64,000 bases of DNA from Cristatella mucedo (lineage: Eukaryota > Bryozoa > Phylactolaemata > Cristatellidae). The position numbers and the translations under genes are program-made. This document shows, in pieces, positions 1 through 30,966 of the stretch. The notes beneath the pieces were generated by a model. The model saw only the letters and a list, made by a program, of their open reading frames with translations, was not told the origin of the DNA and did no database searches. The stretch is from contig WPIO01000028.1 in assembly GCA_009760855.2 (NCBI GenBank), forward strand, positions 620,001 through 684,000, read 5' to 3'. Position 1 is the first letter of the stretch, and every line of letters starts with the position of its first letter.

Positions 1-1050
1 TTAGAGTCAAATATTTTGTTGCACAGCTCTGTTCCATCAAAGTCTGAACTATAGCAGCCTCCAAGATCTAGACACTGCTTGCCAAGTTTGGCCTGGTCAA
101 GTGTCTTCATACGCTTCTCAACTTCCAACGTGAAACCAAATTTGACATCAAGATCTGAGAGCCAGGGAAATCTAGTTGTAATTTCTTGTCGCAGATATTC
201 TATGCTGCTCTTCATTTATCTTGAAATCTCCTCCACTGTTGTAAGACCAAAATCTTGAGATAGTTCTTTCATGCGTCCTTCGGCTGATACTTCGTTCAAC
301 TGCAACTCCCCACAATTTACGTCTCCTTTTGGCATGCAGTAGTAATCTTAGCATGGATCTTCCGGAAGGCTTGATAACTCAATCTCTAGAAACTTGAGAT
401 CACAAGAGGCGTCATTAAAGTTCATCTTTGGATACTGCAGTCTTTGCTTAATGCGGCCAATCTTCATTACGATGCGGTACTAAAATGGCAACATAGTCAA
501 ACAAATAAAGTTCTAAATGCAATGTAGAAGACTGCCAGCTCCATTTCTTGTTTTGATTGTTACACTTGTGTCTTCATGCAACTGCTTCAAAAGACTTACT
601 ATGCTGTTAGGTTCATCATTGATAGCTTTCACAGCCTCTACTAATGCACTCTAGATTGTTGTAGAGTCGCAATTGACATTGATGGCTTAGACTTTCTTCA
701 ATTCTTCCCACTTCTAAGTTGATCTTGAAAAGAATAAGTAGGTATTCTCTATGGTTACAAAAAGGCAATGACTACGGAATCTTGACTCGCAGCTTGAAAT
801 CCTCCAAGTTTCATGCTGTGGTTAGCGCAGTTTACGAAATATTTCTTCTCATTTCTGGCAGGAATTCTCTTGTGGACACCTGATAAGTGGCCAGGCATGA
901 CTTCGGCGTTGTCGTAGCACTGAAACTTGCTATTTTTTCAAGGATATTTTTTCTGATTCGAGTTTATGGAATATGAGACCCGACATTGCAGCAGATCTTT
1001 GACCTAGAGTTAAAGAAAGCCCAGGAAAGACTCTTTGTTGGCGACTGTTT
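1..1050 (-). pseudogene. hAT transposase remnant (DUF4371 / ZMYM1-like), copy 1
   Basis: Reading the minus strand, the segment near 1040-770 gives a decayed peptide containing CYDNAEVMPGHLSGV, then FVNCANHSMKLGGFQAA. This matches the YDNAxxMSGxxxGVQ...NHSLNL block of DUF4371-type hAT transposases (ZMYM1/P52rIPK-like). At 170-1 a further in-frame stretch contains FPWLSDLDVKFGFTLEVEKR and SSDFDGTEL, resembling the C-terminal part of the same proteins. Several frameshifts and stops separate the blocks, so the gene is dead. The minus-strand direction means the C-terminus runs off the left window edge. A second, independently decayed copy lies at 59.9-60.4 kb. The family call rests on motif memory only. 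Confidence 0.6.
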
Positions 1051-1156
1051 TGCTGGAAAAAATCAGCGTCGACATATATAACGACCTCAGACGATCTACT
1101 CGTCGTGTGCCGTCGTGTGCCAAATCAGGAGTTGATTGAAACGAAATTCTATAGCA

Positions 1157-2622
1157 CAGTAATGCCTCGGCTTAGGAGTTTAATTCGTTCCGTGCCGCCG
1201 AGGCTCGTAACTCAAATTACTCGATTGTAAAGTCAATTTTCCACATTGAAATTTATTGAAATGCCATTACTCCGTTCCGGACCCCAAAAGCACTGCGTTT
1301 TTTGTTGCACCTTTTCAAATTAAAAAGTGTACTTCTAGACAACGAATATTGTTTTAAAAGCAACACAATAGAATGTCTTGCAATGAACGGGTTTTATTAA
1401 TCCTAGCGTACAGGAGTAACTTGGAGATCAGACGCCTTGATGATGCTAATGGAGTTCGAGTAGAAAGGCTGAAATGAATATCTTAATCGTATTCGCCAAT
1501 TTTGCCCTTTTCGTCGGGCTTTCCTCGCTTCAGTTTATTGGCTGGGCCTTTACGCGGACGCACCGATCGTTATCAATTATGCGATGAACTCACAATGATA
1601 TTGTCTAAATATAGTACAGAATGTACTTAGCTGTTGCTACCGTAGTCGGATTTAACACCGGAGTCTGGCGATCTTGTGCGTTCAAGCACAACGATGGCTC
1701 GCTCGAGTCTGTCTGTGAGCGAACCAACAGGCCTACGCTTGGCGTCGTAGGGCATTGTCTTGCAATGGAACATCGTTCGCTGCCCTACCCTTATTGGCCC
1801 GAGTATTATTGGCCCGACACGCAGTGTGACGTTCGCTGTCGAAACTAACGATGGAGTGTGTGACGCTGGCTCGTAACGGAATTTTAGCTCGCAACTTGAT
1901 TATTGTAATTCCCTTTTGGCTGGGCTGCCAAAAAAAGCTATTAAGCCACTACAGCGGACAATGAATATGGCTGCAAGGCTAGTCTTCAAGTCCCAGCGGT
2001 TTGAGAACGTGTCTCCTTTGCTGAAAGAGCTAGGATGAATGCCGGTTGAGCAAAGGATACAGAGCAAAGTTCTTACGCTGACCCGCAAGGCCCGCCACGG
2101 CTTGGCTCCTTCGTACCTAGCTGAACTGCTACATCAGTTTCAGCCCGTTCGTGCCCTCAGGTCCTGTGTGGACAATAAATCAGCTGTCCCATTCCTCCGC
2201 TTAAAGACCGTTGGCGACAGAAGCTTTATCTCTGCAGGTCCTAGGCTGTGGAACTCGCTTTCACAATTTTTACGCAACGACAACTACTCTCCTACTGCCA
2301 ACTATGGCACATCCTTTTCAGCGGTTCTGAGCTGCTACTTCTATGCTACTCACTACCTCAATTGCTCTCCTTACTCTGCTATGCTTCCCACTTTCTCTTT
2401 GTTGCGTGAGACGAAGTCTGTTGGCTACCGAATGCGTATCGAAAGCCGCTTTGGCTGTGAGTGTGCTATACAAAACTCTCCTGCGTAACACCCACACGGT
2501 CTTTATGACTTTGTTGAGTTACAGACGGAGATACAACTCAAAGCAACACATTGGCCGAGAGACAGCTCGTCTCTCAAAACAGTCGTATGTTGCGACACTC
2601 GTAAGCGAAGGTACCGCTGTAC
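1157..2622. mobile_element. pogo/Tigger-like DNA transposon remnant, inserted in the hAT repeat
   Basis: Compared with the second copy of the surrounding repeat (60.42-60.49 kb), copy 1 is interrupted from about 1157 to about 2650. The left end begins CAGTAATGCCTCGGCTTAGG and contains the complementary CCTCGGC...GCCGAGG pair that is usual in pogo/Tigger termini. The right end near 2600-2620 (GTAAGCGAAGGTACCGCTG) is a weak inverted match. The interior contains a LINE-A tail, and no transposase reading frame is left. Exact ends and the target duplication could not be settled. Confidence 0.35.
1893..2545 (+). mobile_element. LINE-A 3' fragment (RT C-terminus plus 3' end)
   Basis: The plus strand encodes the C-terminal tail of a non-LTR ORF2: an LLAGLPKKAIKPLQR-like start, then RKARHGLAPSYLAELL, then DRSFISAGPRLWNSLSQFLR. 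The order 'thumb, HGLAPSYL, GDRSF...LWNSLP' is typical of CR1/L2-type LINEs. There are stops and a frame change near 2037. It ends close to ACAGACGGAGATACA, the shared 3' terminus of all LINE-A copies in the window. Confidence 0.75.
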
Positions 2623-2654
2623 TTGTTTCGCTGTACGTCAGAGTAGGTTGTCTC

Positions 2655-4110
2655 TGACTTTGCATGCAATTATACTAAGGAAATCATTGTGTGATTAAGG
2701 AGACAGATAAGAGACTGTATTTGAATTGTTCTAGCGTAGTTCGGGTGTTATTGCTGAAGAGAATCTTGCTGAGCTAGAAGATGAAGTCTCAAGGATTTGC
2801 CAATGTTTTTATCACCACCCAGGCCGACATTCTCTTCATGACCACGAAATTTCAGGTTTTGAGAAACAAAATACTTGATGCAACTGAGAACTCTCTTCAG
2901 GGCTTCGTTCTATTATGGTTTTCCGATAAGATTTGTGCATCAACAGCAGTTTATGTTCCACTTCTTCTGAGAAGTCTCTTTTCTGTTAATTTTCATGTGG
3001 TAAAAGCCTGCCGGTGAGAAGGGCTGTTTTTCTAGGCGATTAGTTTTTCAGGTTTCTTCAGCTGGCTAAGCCCATTGGCCAATTTAAGTGACGATAGGGA
3101 ATTTTGGGTGGACTCAAGGAAGAGCAAACCGCAGAAGCCATATGCCAAATGTTTTGAGAGAGAGTAGACCAACCAGGTCCTGTTAGGTCCATTCCCATGA
3201 GCAAGTTACCTCTCGAACCAGGTCGTGCTCATGACTCGACCACCTTTTCCGGCAAATGGACCTTCTGTGTTCCGAAACAGGCCTAATCTTCATAGCATAG
3301 GTACAGTTCAAAGTTGCTTCAGAATGACATGTAAAACAGAGGTTTGGTCAAGCAACAGGTAGCCAATATCATTCAGGGTAAGCACTTGGGATATTGCAGT
3401 TTATTCCATATCTTCTTCTCTTCTAGTAGTGCTTGCTGTCTATGGTCCAACTGCTGTTTTCGTCTTCACAATACCAAGATTCTTTTTTTATGGAGCTTTC
3501 ACCTGGCAGTATGTTTTTTTCTGTTTTGTTGTCATGCTCTCTGCCTCCACACCACTTTCCTTCTCTTCCCTGTTCTTGTCATTGTCTCCGTCCTGCCTCC
3601 CGCCTCCTCAAATTGTTCTTCCTTATTCCCTCTGTGATTGTCAACGTTTTCCTGGTGTTTTTATGTATCTTCACTGTTCTTAAGCTTTGCTTTAATCAAG
3701 AAACCTTCTAGTACCTTGCTGGACTTGTTTGCCTCTTTCTTCTGCTCAAGTTTTCGTTTTCTGTGCTAGGCGCTCCCTTTGCAGGGCGCCTTTTTTTGGC
3801 GCCCCATTGACCCTGGCACCCGGGAACATGTGTCCCCACCCCGCCCCTTGCTACGCCACTCCTTGGCGCCTGCAATCACCAGGCCCCTCTGGAGTGCCTT
3901 TCGACACGCACAGGAATTGCTGACACATTGATACACTTGATTAGGTCCTGGCTCGAGAGAATGGTCAGTGTAGATATAAATGGCGCCGTAGGTCATATGG
4001 GAGAGCTTAGACTATAGGTTACCTCGGAATTTAGTTTTTGGCAGCCTCCTTTTTAATATAAAACTCTCCATGTGACCGATGTCATCGCCTACCAAGATCC
4101 CGGCTTTCGC
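2655..4110 (+). repeat. dispersed repeat R1, copy 1
   Basis: This segment continues the hAT-containing repeat after the nested insertion. Bases 2660-3290 match 60490-61090 with moderate divergence. Bases 2902-4108 match 62787-64000 nearly base for base. It contains a long pyrimidine-rich stretch (3540-3700). A short open stretch at 4077-4210 (beginning TDVIAYQDPGFRIDD) may be the edge of another transposon frame. No known protein family was recognised. The small open frames around 3344-3711 look like by-products of base composition. Confidence 0.7.
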
Positions 4111-4839
4111 ATCGACGACACTCAGCTCTACCAAGCTTTCGAACCTTCTAAGCCTTGCTCTGTACCCAACTTACTTCCCATAAAGCGTGCATCGTCGAAA
4201 ATCGCACTTCGATGACCCACATTTTAGTTATGGGCAAGCCTAGTGTACCTAAAGTTGGTAGAGATCACCATTTGGCATTCTTCAGCGTTGGCTCTGCTTT
4301 TATCAGTGCACTGACGTGTGCCCGTAATCTGGATGTCTGCCAGTGATCAGGACGTGCTATCCCAAAGCAACATGTTCTTAGGTGAGCACATTTGTATCCA
4401 ATGACGAGTTGCCTCCTTTCAGCTACGGAGCATTGCCAAAACCAGAGCCTGAATATGCAAATGTATGAACGCTTAGCTAATTCATGCGATTGTGACATGC
4501 TATGCTGGTTATTGGTGTTCGAAGTGTAGTTGTCGTCGCGCGAAGCACAGATCGTCCGCCGACGACCAGCACCACCAGTTTATTCATCTTTCCACCGAGC
4601 AGGGGGAAGCACCATTCTCTGGGCCCTTCCAACCCACCGGACTGCCGCCCCTATGTCACATCTTGGGGCGACTGCCGCCCCTATGTCACATCAATCACCA
4701 ACAGTACATCCCACCCCATACCACACCTGTTATCGAGCGGCGAAGCCCACTCACACAACGACCCGGGGGCGCCGCCGCCGCCGGTGCCGCGAAACCGCAC
4801 TACTATTCCCTCGATTCAGCCCAGTCGGCCACTGCCCAG
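4111..4839. other. no gene recognised; short tandem duplication
   Basis: No coding family or RNA gene was recognised. A unit containing GACTGCCGCCCCTATGTCAC is repeated twice in tandem around 4646-4692. Several overlapping plus-strand frames in 4490-4840 are open, but they are proline/arginine-rich and look like products of GC-rich composition. Confidence 0.5.
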
Positions 4840-5230
4840 CGAAATCGTCTGCAGCTGGTACCGTTCTTAGCAGCTCGTGCGTATATCATCAAATGCTCAG
4901 GTTCCATTTCACACCACATCTGTCTGAGCTTCACTGGCTCCCTATTAAGCACGTAAATAGAATTCAAGATCCCCTGTCTGGCTTGCAGGTCGCAACGCTC
5001 GCTTGCACCAACCTTGACCTATCCAACCTTCTTGCTCCTCCTGTGCACTCTCGTAACACCAGCTTCTGAGCATGTAGTCATATTTGTGTTCGTTATAATA
5101 CATTACAATTTTACGATGATAGAGCATTCAGTTCTTATTCATCGAAAGTCTGGAGCTCACTTTCACCTACGGTTGCTCCCTGCTTTAACATTCTTCTACC
5201 GGCTTTAACATTTTAACATTTAACCTTACA
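4840..5230 (+). mobile_element. non-LTR retrotransposon RT C-terminal fragment
   Basis: The plus strand encodes LSELHWLPIKHVNRIQDPL followed by LLAPPVHSRN, then, after a frameshift, DDRAFSSYSSKVWSSLSP. This is the usual ELHWLPIKQRIDFK...GDRAFSxxAPKLWNSLP order at the end of CR1/L2-type ORF2. It is truncated on both sides and frameshifted. Confidence 0.65.
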
Positions 5231-5689
5231 TTTTCTGAGTCTCAGCAAACGACAAATCTTTTTCGGTCCGCTTTGCCTGCGGCTGCGTGCACTGGTCTTC
5301 TCCTGCTTCGGGGTATTTTGCGTAGTTATGATTGATTGCATCTATCTTCCAGAGGTGTCACTAACCTGTGGCATGAGTCTCCTAGTGTTTGCTTTGGTAT
5401 GGTAACCTAAGACTTGACTTGCTATCTTTTGCACGCTTGATACCATGCATGTCGCTAATCGATTGGCTGTCGGGCCTTTTGTAGAGAGTTTTAACGAGTA
5501 CAGATGAAGGTCCAGTCCTCTAAGGGTGCTATGCAGATGACAAATTAAAATTATTCTTATTATACAACACAATCGATGTAGTAATTGTATATCTTTAATC
5601 ATAAACCTTTTTAGTATCCTTTAGAATGATGCAGATGCAACTTCTACTGCGTTGAAAGTATTGTTTAACTTTGTAGGGTAACAGAATGC

Positions 5690-7985
5690 ATGTCTGTCTA
5701 GATCAGCCGAAATTAACACATGTTGTCAGCTCATGTTGGCAGCTATAAACGCCTGATTGCACATGCCGGTAGGCCAGCAAGCAGTGAGTTATTGAAGTCA
5801 AGACAAGATGTCACAAATGCATCGACCAATTTAGGTGTGGTATCACTATTTAAACAACCCCAACTTTTAGCAATGTTTAGCAGCTGAAAGTGGGCAGATT
5901 TGACTGTAGAGCTGATGTGATCGTCTAATGAAAGTTCACTTTGGAACATGACACCTAGATTTTTCGTGCATATTCAACAGGAGATATGCTGGCCGAGCCG
6001 ATTTTGAGCGTCAGCCTTTCCAATTTCTGAATTACACTTGGTTTGCCTATAATTAGTCAACTGGCTTTACATCTTTCAATTAAAAAAGTTTTCTGCCATC
6101 CATGTGCGATTGTAATCAATACATGCTGCAAGGGAGTTGAGAGAATTCGATGTGCTGGAGGGCTGGGAAAGATCAAAGCAACGGTACATCTGATATTTTT
6201 CCGCATAGAAGTGAAAGCCTAGATTGTGCCTGGCAATCACACCGGCAAGAAGGAGAATACAAATCGTGAAAAGAACGGGACCAAGCACAGAGCCCCGAGG
6301 TAGCCCATGTTTCAGAGGTTCCTCAGATGATATTTGTCCATTCACATCAATACTCTGGAGCCTCTCACTGAGATAAGACCTGAACCATTGCATAGCAGTG
6401 CCAGTGATGCCCAGGCGAGTTAAGAAGCGCTCAAGAAGTACTTGGTGATCGATAGTATCAAAAGCTGCCGAAAGATCGAGCAAAACAAGCAGAGAGGCTC
6501 TACTCAAGTAGGCATTCCTAATTATTTCATTATACACCCGAAGCAATGCTGACTCAGCGGAGTGATTAGCTCTAAAATCAGATTGGAACTCACTAGCAAG
6601 GCTTACTATATGAGTTCAGTTGGTCAGCCACGACTCATTCCAGTGTCTTTGATAGGAACGGTAGAAGAGAAAGTGGACAGATGTTGCATAAGTGCTCCGG
6701 TTCTAGTGTTGCTTTCTTTACTAGTGGCCTGACTACAGCCTTTTTGAAAGGTGCTAGGACATGACCTGAATCTAATGACTTATTTAAGATGCTAGTTATG
6801 CGTAGCATCAGAAGATCAATGCATCATAGAAGCAGGGCAGTGGGGATCGGGTTCAAAGGACGACTTGTCTTCTTTGATTGGGATATGAACTTCAGGGCAA
6901 TGTCACTAGTGACCTGCTTGAATGTAGAAAATTGAGGCGCTGTATGGAATTTTAGGAATAACATTCAAAGGGGATGCTGCCATCTTAAGTATGGACTCCA
7001 TGATCCTATCTATCTTCAGCCAATGTAATGCACCTAGAAATAGATTGAGTTCTCTGAGTGCGCTTTATCAATCACATTATTATTATTATTTTTATTATTA
7101 TCTTGCTGACCAAGAAGGTAGAGAAACGATCAGCTAGATCATCACAAAGGATCGCTAATTAAGGAGCTAACCTGGGAGCAATTATGGAAATCCTTGATCG
7201 TAGATATCAGCATTAATGGATGGTGCATCTGTGATTCAATAATGTTTTTATTGAAGCTAGACTTGGCCTTTCCTAGGATTGATTTGTACGGTCTACAGTG
7301 GTCCTTGCAGGCCTTTTGGGGGATAATCAGTCCTGATCTTTTGCATACTTTTTCAAGCTTGCACTTAGTTAACCTAGCTAGTTTAAAGTCCGTGGTAGAC
7401 CGTAGATCGTCTGGGCGAGGGCGCACAGTGCGCTTGTCAGAGGTGAAAAGTCGTCGAGCATGTCAGCTAGTGGCGTGTTGTAGTAATTTACCAATGATGA
7501 CAGGTCGGAAGGAGTTTGAGCAGCAGAGGTAAAGCAGATATTTTTGCACGGACAGCATCGATTTCAAGGATCTTGAGGTTTCACGATTCGCAGGTGATTT
7601 TAGATGAGGAGAAGGGCGCACATTTTAGACTGGATGAGGTCTGCATGTGTTAAGATAAGCAGAATTTGGTAATAATTGGTGATTGCAAAGTGCAGTTGTA
7701 TGTGAACATTTGGTCAAGTGTGAACCCTTGGCGTGAGTAGGGCCATGCACATGAGCCATCAGAGACAATGAGTCAGTCAGTGCACGAAATTCAGTGCTGA
7801 ACGGGTCAGATAACTTATCAAAATGATAATAAGCTAAACCAAAATAAGTTATCAAAATATTTCCTCCCATGTCTTCTGAAAATAGATTGGGGTGACAAAA
7901 AATGTACAAAAGTACAGAGCAGCCGTAGTGTAAATCTAGTTCACATTGGATAGTCAGGAGTAACACTGTCCTGTACACCGGTTAA
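5690..7985 (-). mobile_element. LINE-B copy, 5'-truncated and decayed
   Basis: On the minus strand, from high to low coordinate: an endonuclease-end-like peptide (HVHGPTHAKGSHL, about 7750), a linker (7426-7142), and the RT core (6546-6076) with LLVLLDLSAAFDTIDHQVLL, LERFLTRLGI, WFRSYLSERLQSIDVNG and HGLPRGSVLGPVLF. After that comes the thumb (5949-5743) with FVTSCLDFNNSLLAGLPACA. The YADD box is damaged (FYAEK). The copy has multiple stops and is interrupted by an unrelated plus-strand tail at 7024-7116. Confidence 0.8.
7024..7116 (+). mobile_element. LINE-B/SINE1-type 3' tail, inserted in an antisense LINE-B
   Basis: This carries the hairpin core CACCTAGAAATAGATTGAGT ... TGCGCTTTATCA followed by an ATT-rich tail, in the orientation opposite to the host LINE. 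It is a very short 5'-truncated insertion. Confidence 0.6.
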
Positions 7986-8759
7986 TCCGTTTCCAGAGTA
8001 AGAGATTAGCCCTTAGGGATGCTTGACATAAAGGCTTGGGAAGATCGATAGTGCCGACGTCGCCTGCTGCCGACGTCGCCTGCGTCGCTGGAGCTAGGAG
8101 ACTTAATGCACACCGTGTCTCTAAGTAGGATAAAATATAAAATAAGCACTCTCACTGATCTCTTTCTCAAACTTACTATATTGGCGGAGAACAGTCCGAA
8201 TGAGTAGCGGACAATATCCTGCTTACAGCACTGCATGGACCGGATGAGCTCTGGCGTGTGACAGAGTAGCGCAGTGCAGCTTGGTCGAACTCTGCAAATG
8301 TACTTAACTAGCACAGCCAGCAATTGTCAAGTCCATTGAAACAAGGACTTGCTTTAAGTCAAGTTGTTATTGTATTCTCACATAAAAAAAAGTTTAAAAA
8401 AATGCACAACAGATTTGGCTTTTGGCGCTCTCTTTAACTTGATGCCTCGGGAAAGCCGCCGCCGTGGAGCGAACGAAACTGAAACTGCTGAAACCAAGCT
8501 AGCGATAATTGATATGCACACAACGCGCTATCGATATTCCGCCAGTTTCGCTAGCTATGGATGCAGGACTGCGATTTTGCAAAAGCGTTGTGACATGTTT
8601 TTAACCGTGACATGCCTTTTTTTGATTTGATCCGAAAACCAACAAGCGCACGATTTCTTGGGAAACTCCATAGCAACTATCTATCTAGCAAAGTCTTCAA
8701 CATTCCGCAATGGCCCGAATGAAGTTGCCCATTTCTCTTGCTGTGCACGTGTTATCAGT
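7986..8759. other. no feature recognised
   Basis: No coding, RNA or transposon signal was recognised. A short imperfect tandem (GCCGACGTCGCCTGC) occurs near 8052-8085. Confidence 0.4.
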
Positions 8760-8946
8760 CTGTGAAGCGGTCCTCGATGAACTCGTACGCCAAGGGCTTG
8801 GCCGCCCTGCTGCAGGACTCGAGTCTGCCCGTGCCGCCGCTCAGGGGCGTGCACGGCAAGTACGGGTCGGGCAAGACGCAGCACATCAAGAACGCGCTGT
8901 GAAAGATTTGAAGCGTCTGCGAATTCATCGGCAACGATGTAGGTAA
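8760..8946 (+). pseudogene. orphan KAP Walker A pseudoexon (copy of exon 1 of gene A)
   Basis: Plus-strand translation gives [20 protein letters not shown], then [16 protein letters not shown], closely matching exon 1 of gene A, including an intact Walker A (GKYGSGKT). Immediately after IKNAL the Trp codon has become TGA, and a second TGA follows three codons later, so the reading frame is closed. The splice donor is still present (GTAG then GTAAGCCGCC). No neighbouring exon 2 was found. The following intronic sequence and LINE-A insertion also match gene A (8947-9425 against 49729-49330), so this is a genomic segment copy, not a processed mRNA copy. It lies in inverse orientation to both live genes. 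Confidence 0.85.
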
Positions 8947-9079
8947 GCCGCCGGCAGCTGGAGCAGCGGCAGGTAGCATCCATCCAGGTAGCATCCATCC
9001 GGCAGGTAGCGGTATCCATTGCACCCACCAGTAGCAGTATCCATTGCAGCCGCTGCTGCCGCCACCGCTAGCGTCCAAT

Positions 9080-9425
9080 TAGACTGCAGGCAACAGAAGC
9101 TTTTGCTCTGCAGGTTCTAGACTGCGGAACTCACTGCCGTAATTCTTACGCAACAACATTTACTCTTCTGCTATTGACTGCGGTAATCATTTCCAGACGT
9201 CCTAAGCTGTTATTTACATACCAACCACTTCTTCGAATGCCGTCTTAACTCAGCTATGATTCACATGGTCTCTTTGTTTCTTAAGAGGAAGTATGCTTGC
9301 TGCCGTATATCTATCAAAAGCCGCTTACACTTTGAGTGCGCAATAGAAAACTTCATTTTAGCACACACTTATTCATGGTGGTAATGTGGAGTTACAGACA
9401 GAGATACATTATATTGCATTACTCA
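9080..9425 (+). mobile_element. LINE-A 3' tail, co-duplicated with the KAP pseudoexon
   Basis: It starts at TAGACTGCAGGCAACAGAAG and runs through CTGCGGAACTCACTGCCG to ACAGACAGAGATACATTATA. The 5' junction (preceded by CCGCCACCGCTAGCGTCC) matches the junction of the LINE-A tail in intron 1 of gene A. Confidence 0.75.
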
Positions 9426-10280
9426 AATAGCCGAGGATGACAATTGCACTATCACTTTGCTGTCGATCTTAGTCCAATAGTCACAGTTTCCCAATATTTT
9501 CTTCACCAATTTCCTGTATTAAGTCCACAGAAATGCCCAATGACTGTAAATTAATGGCTACTTTTAATTTCACAAGGATCAGTGCTGACATTAACAAAAT
9601 CATAAATAGAGCGTATGGATGCGGGTGATTAACAGGGATGTCTATTCATGTACGTCAATTCTTAAACGCCACTCTGAAAAAAAACATTCGGGTAATTTAA
9701 CTTTTGCCGTAGTCACACAGAGCAGACAGCTAGCACATCCACACACGTGTGTGCCCAGGGAACACTTCAATAGCAGGGGCCAGAGAGACTGCAAGAAGAC
9801 ATGGACTCAGTCGCAGGCGTTCGAAATAAGTTTAAAATGTCTTTTTGAGATCCCGGGCGGCTTTCTTCATACTCATCGCAGATGAGGCTATTAATCCGCC
9901 AATACCTAGACTGCCCGGCATGCCCTCAACTGTGTTTGCCGTCCATCGGAATAACACAATCTCGCTACCTAACGAGAAAGACCACTCACTGCCAGTTTTC
10001 TCAGCTACTGGCTGTTCGAGTGAACCACTTTTATATAATTGTAGTCCGACAGCGAGATGTCTTCGCGGGAGCAAGCGAGCCTCAGGTTTCGTCGCCACCG
10101 CCATGCACCGGGCTTTCGCTGTGTGCTGGACTTGGCTTTAGATCCCACTGCCGAGCACTCGTTTTCATTTTATGCGCAGCTGATAATCCCACTGACGATC
10201 CATGGTAGGTGGCAAGTTGCAGGTCAACTCTCGCGTTCATAATAGTGATTGTGCCGATGTGGTGTAGGAGGTCGGCCCCC
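9426..10280. other. no gene recognised (3' flank of gene B)
   Basis: No coding family was recognised on either strand. Overlapping short frames at 9845-10208 have no recognisable motif. The 3' UTR of gene B should lie here, but no clear minus-strand AATAAA was located. Confidence 0.4.
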
Positions 10281-29711
<19,431 letters not shown>

Positions 29712-29753
29712 TCTCTCGCTGGCAGAGGTGTGGGGAGAAGACTTCGCGACTCA

Positions 29754-30896
29754 GCCCTCTCGCTCTCGCCGGGCCGGCAGCGTTCGTCCGATTGACGCCC
29801 GTTACGGGCTCCTCAAGCCACGTTCCAACGTCAGCTTAGTGCGAGCGCATCGGCGCTCGCGGGCCTCCTTCCCGCGGATCCTCTTGCGTCTCTCTCCGCG
29901 CCCTCCAGCCTTCGAATGGAGGCGCCGCTCCGCGACCGCCGAGCGGCCGCGTGCGCCTGTGAGAAGCGACGGCCGCCGCCGAGGTATTTCGCGCTCTAGT
30001 ACCTGCGCAAACAGATTACTCCGCCCTGAGCAAAGCCCGCTCGGCCGTCGCGTTCTCTGCAGCAGCCAGCTCGTCGTCGACGCTACCTCAGTAAGCGAGC
30101 GTGTCGGCCGGACGGCAGCTCGCGAGCGGAAGCCAACACTTAGCGGCGGGGGCCATTGTGGCGGCGAGATCCGGCACGGGGTAGATTCGGACGAGGCGCT
30201 GCGCCGGCAACAGTTTCGGCGGGACGCCCCTCGCGGCCCTTTATCAGCTCGGGCGGCCTCGGCAGGCATGCCGTTTGGGCCCGCGCGCTGACCGGGCGAC
30301 GGCGAATTCGCGAGATCGAGGCGCGGAGGCATCTAGGCCGCCGGGCAAACAGGGTGGAGCGTGCGTCGCTATCTCGCCTCGGCGGCGAAGTGGCTGTGGG
30401 AGAATATTTTTGGCCAGTCGGCGCAAACAACGGCGCAAACCTGCGTCGACTCGTGCTCATCGGCCCGCGGCCCTCAGCTCGCGCTCGGCGGCAGCGCCAC
30501 CCTGCGCCGCCACGTCGGAAAAAAGGCTGCCCTCCTCCTTGTACCTAGCCCATCGTTCATCGCTTTCCGTCGGGCCGTGCCGTAAGCCATTCGCCTGGCC
30601 ATAAACAGCTCATGGCCGCCTGGCCGCAAACCGCGCATCAAAGAAGCACGCGCGGAACGCCCGCGGCATCCGTGCGCGCTCGCAGACTCGGACGCCGACA
30701 GGAGCCTGCACCGGCAAGGCATAACGGGACCGTGCGCTGGGCGCGTTCGTCTATGGCCGAGGGCAATGTCGGCAGTGGGGCAGCTGCTACAAACGTGACG
30801 TGCGGCTTCCACGTCCTGACAGAACTAGGGTGCCGATTCAACGCCCGTAGCGGTGCTAGTCCCATCTGTCGCGCGACGATCATTGACGACGCCTGA
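29754..30896. other. CpG-rich 5' flank of gene B
   Basis: Very GC- and CpG-rich sequence upstream of the gene B start, consistent with a CpG island and promoter region. No convincing TATA/initiator pair was picked. Long open frames on both strands lack motifs and mirror each other, as GC-rich DNA does. Confidence 0.4.
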
Positions 30897-30966
30897 ACCT
30901 GTAAAGTGTCTAGAAAGAGATTGACGTCTCCGAGAGCCGCTATACGAATGGATTATTATTATTAAC
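30897..30966 (+). mobile_element. LINE-B 3' tail only
   Basis: GTAAAGTGTCTAGAAAGAGA, TTGACGTCTCCGAGAGCCGC, then ATTATTATTATTAA. Confidence 0.65.

Noticed and set aside
8760-9425. Pseudoexon as a processed retrocopy
   Set aside because: It keeps the splice donor and following intronic sequence, including the LINE junction.
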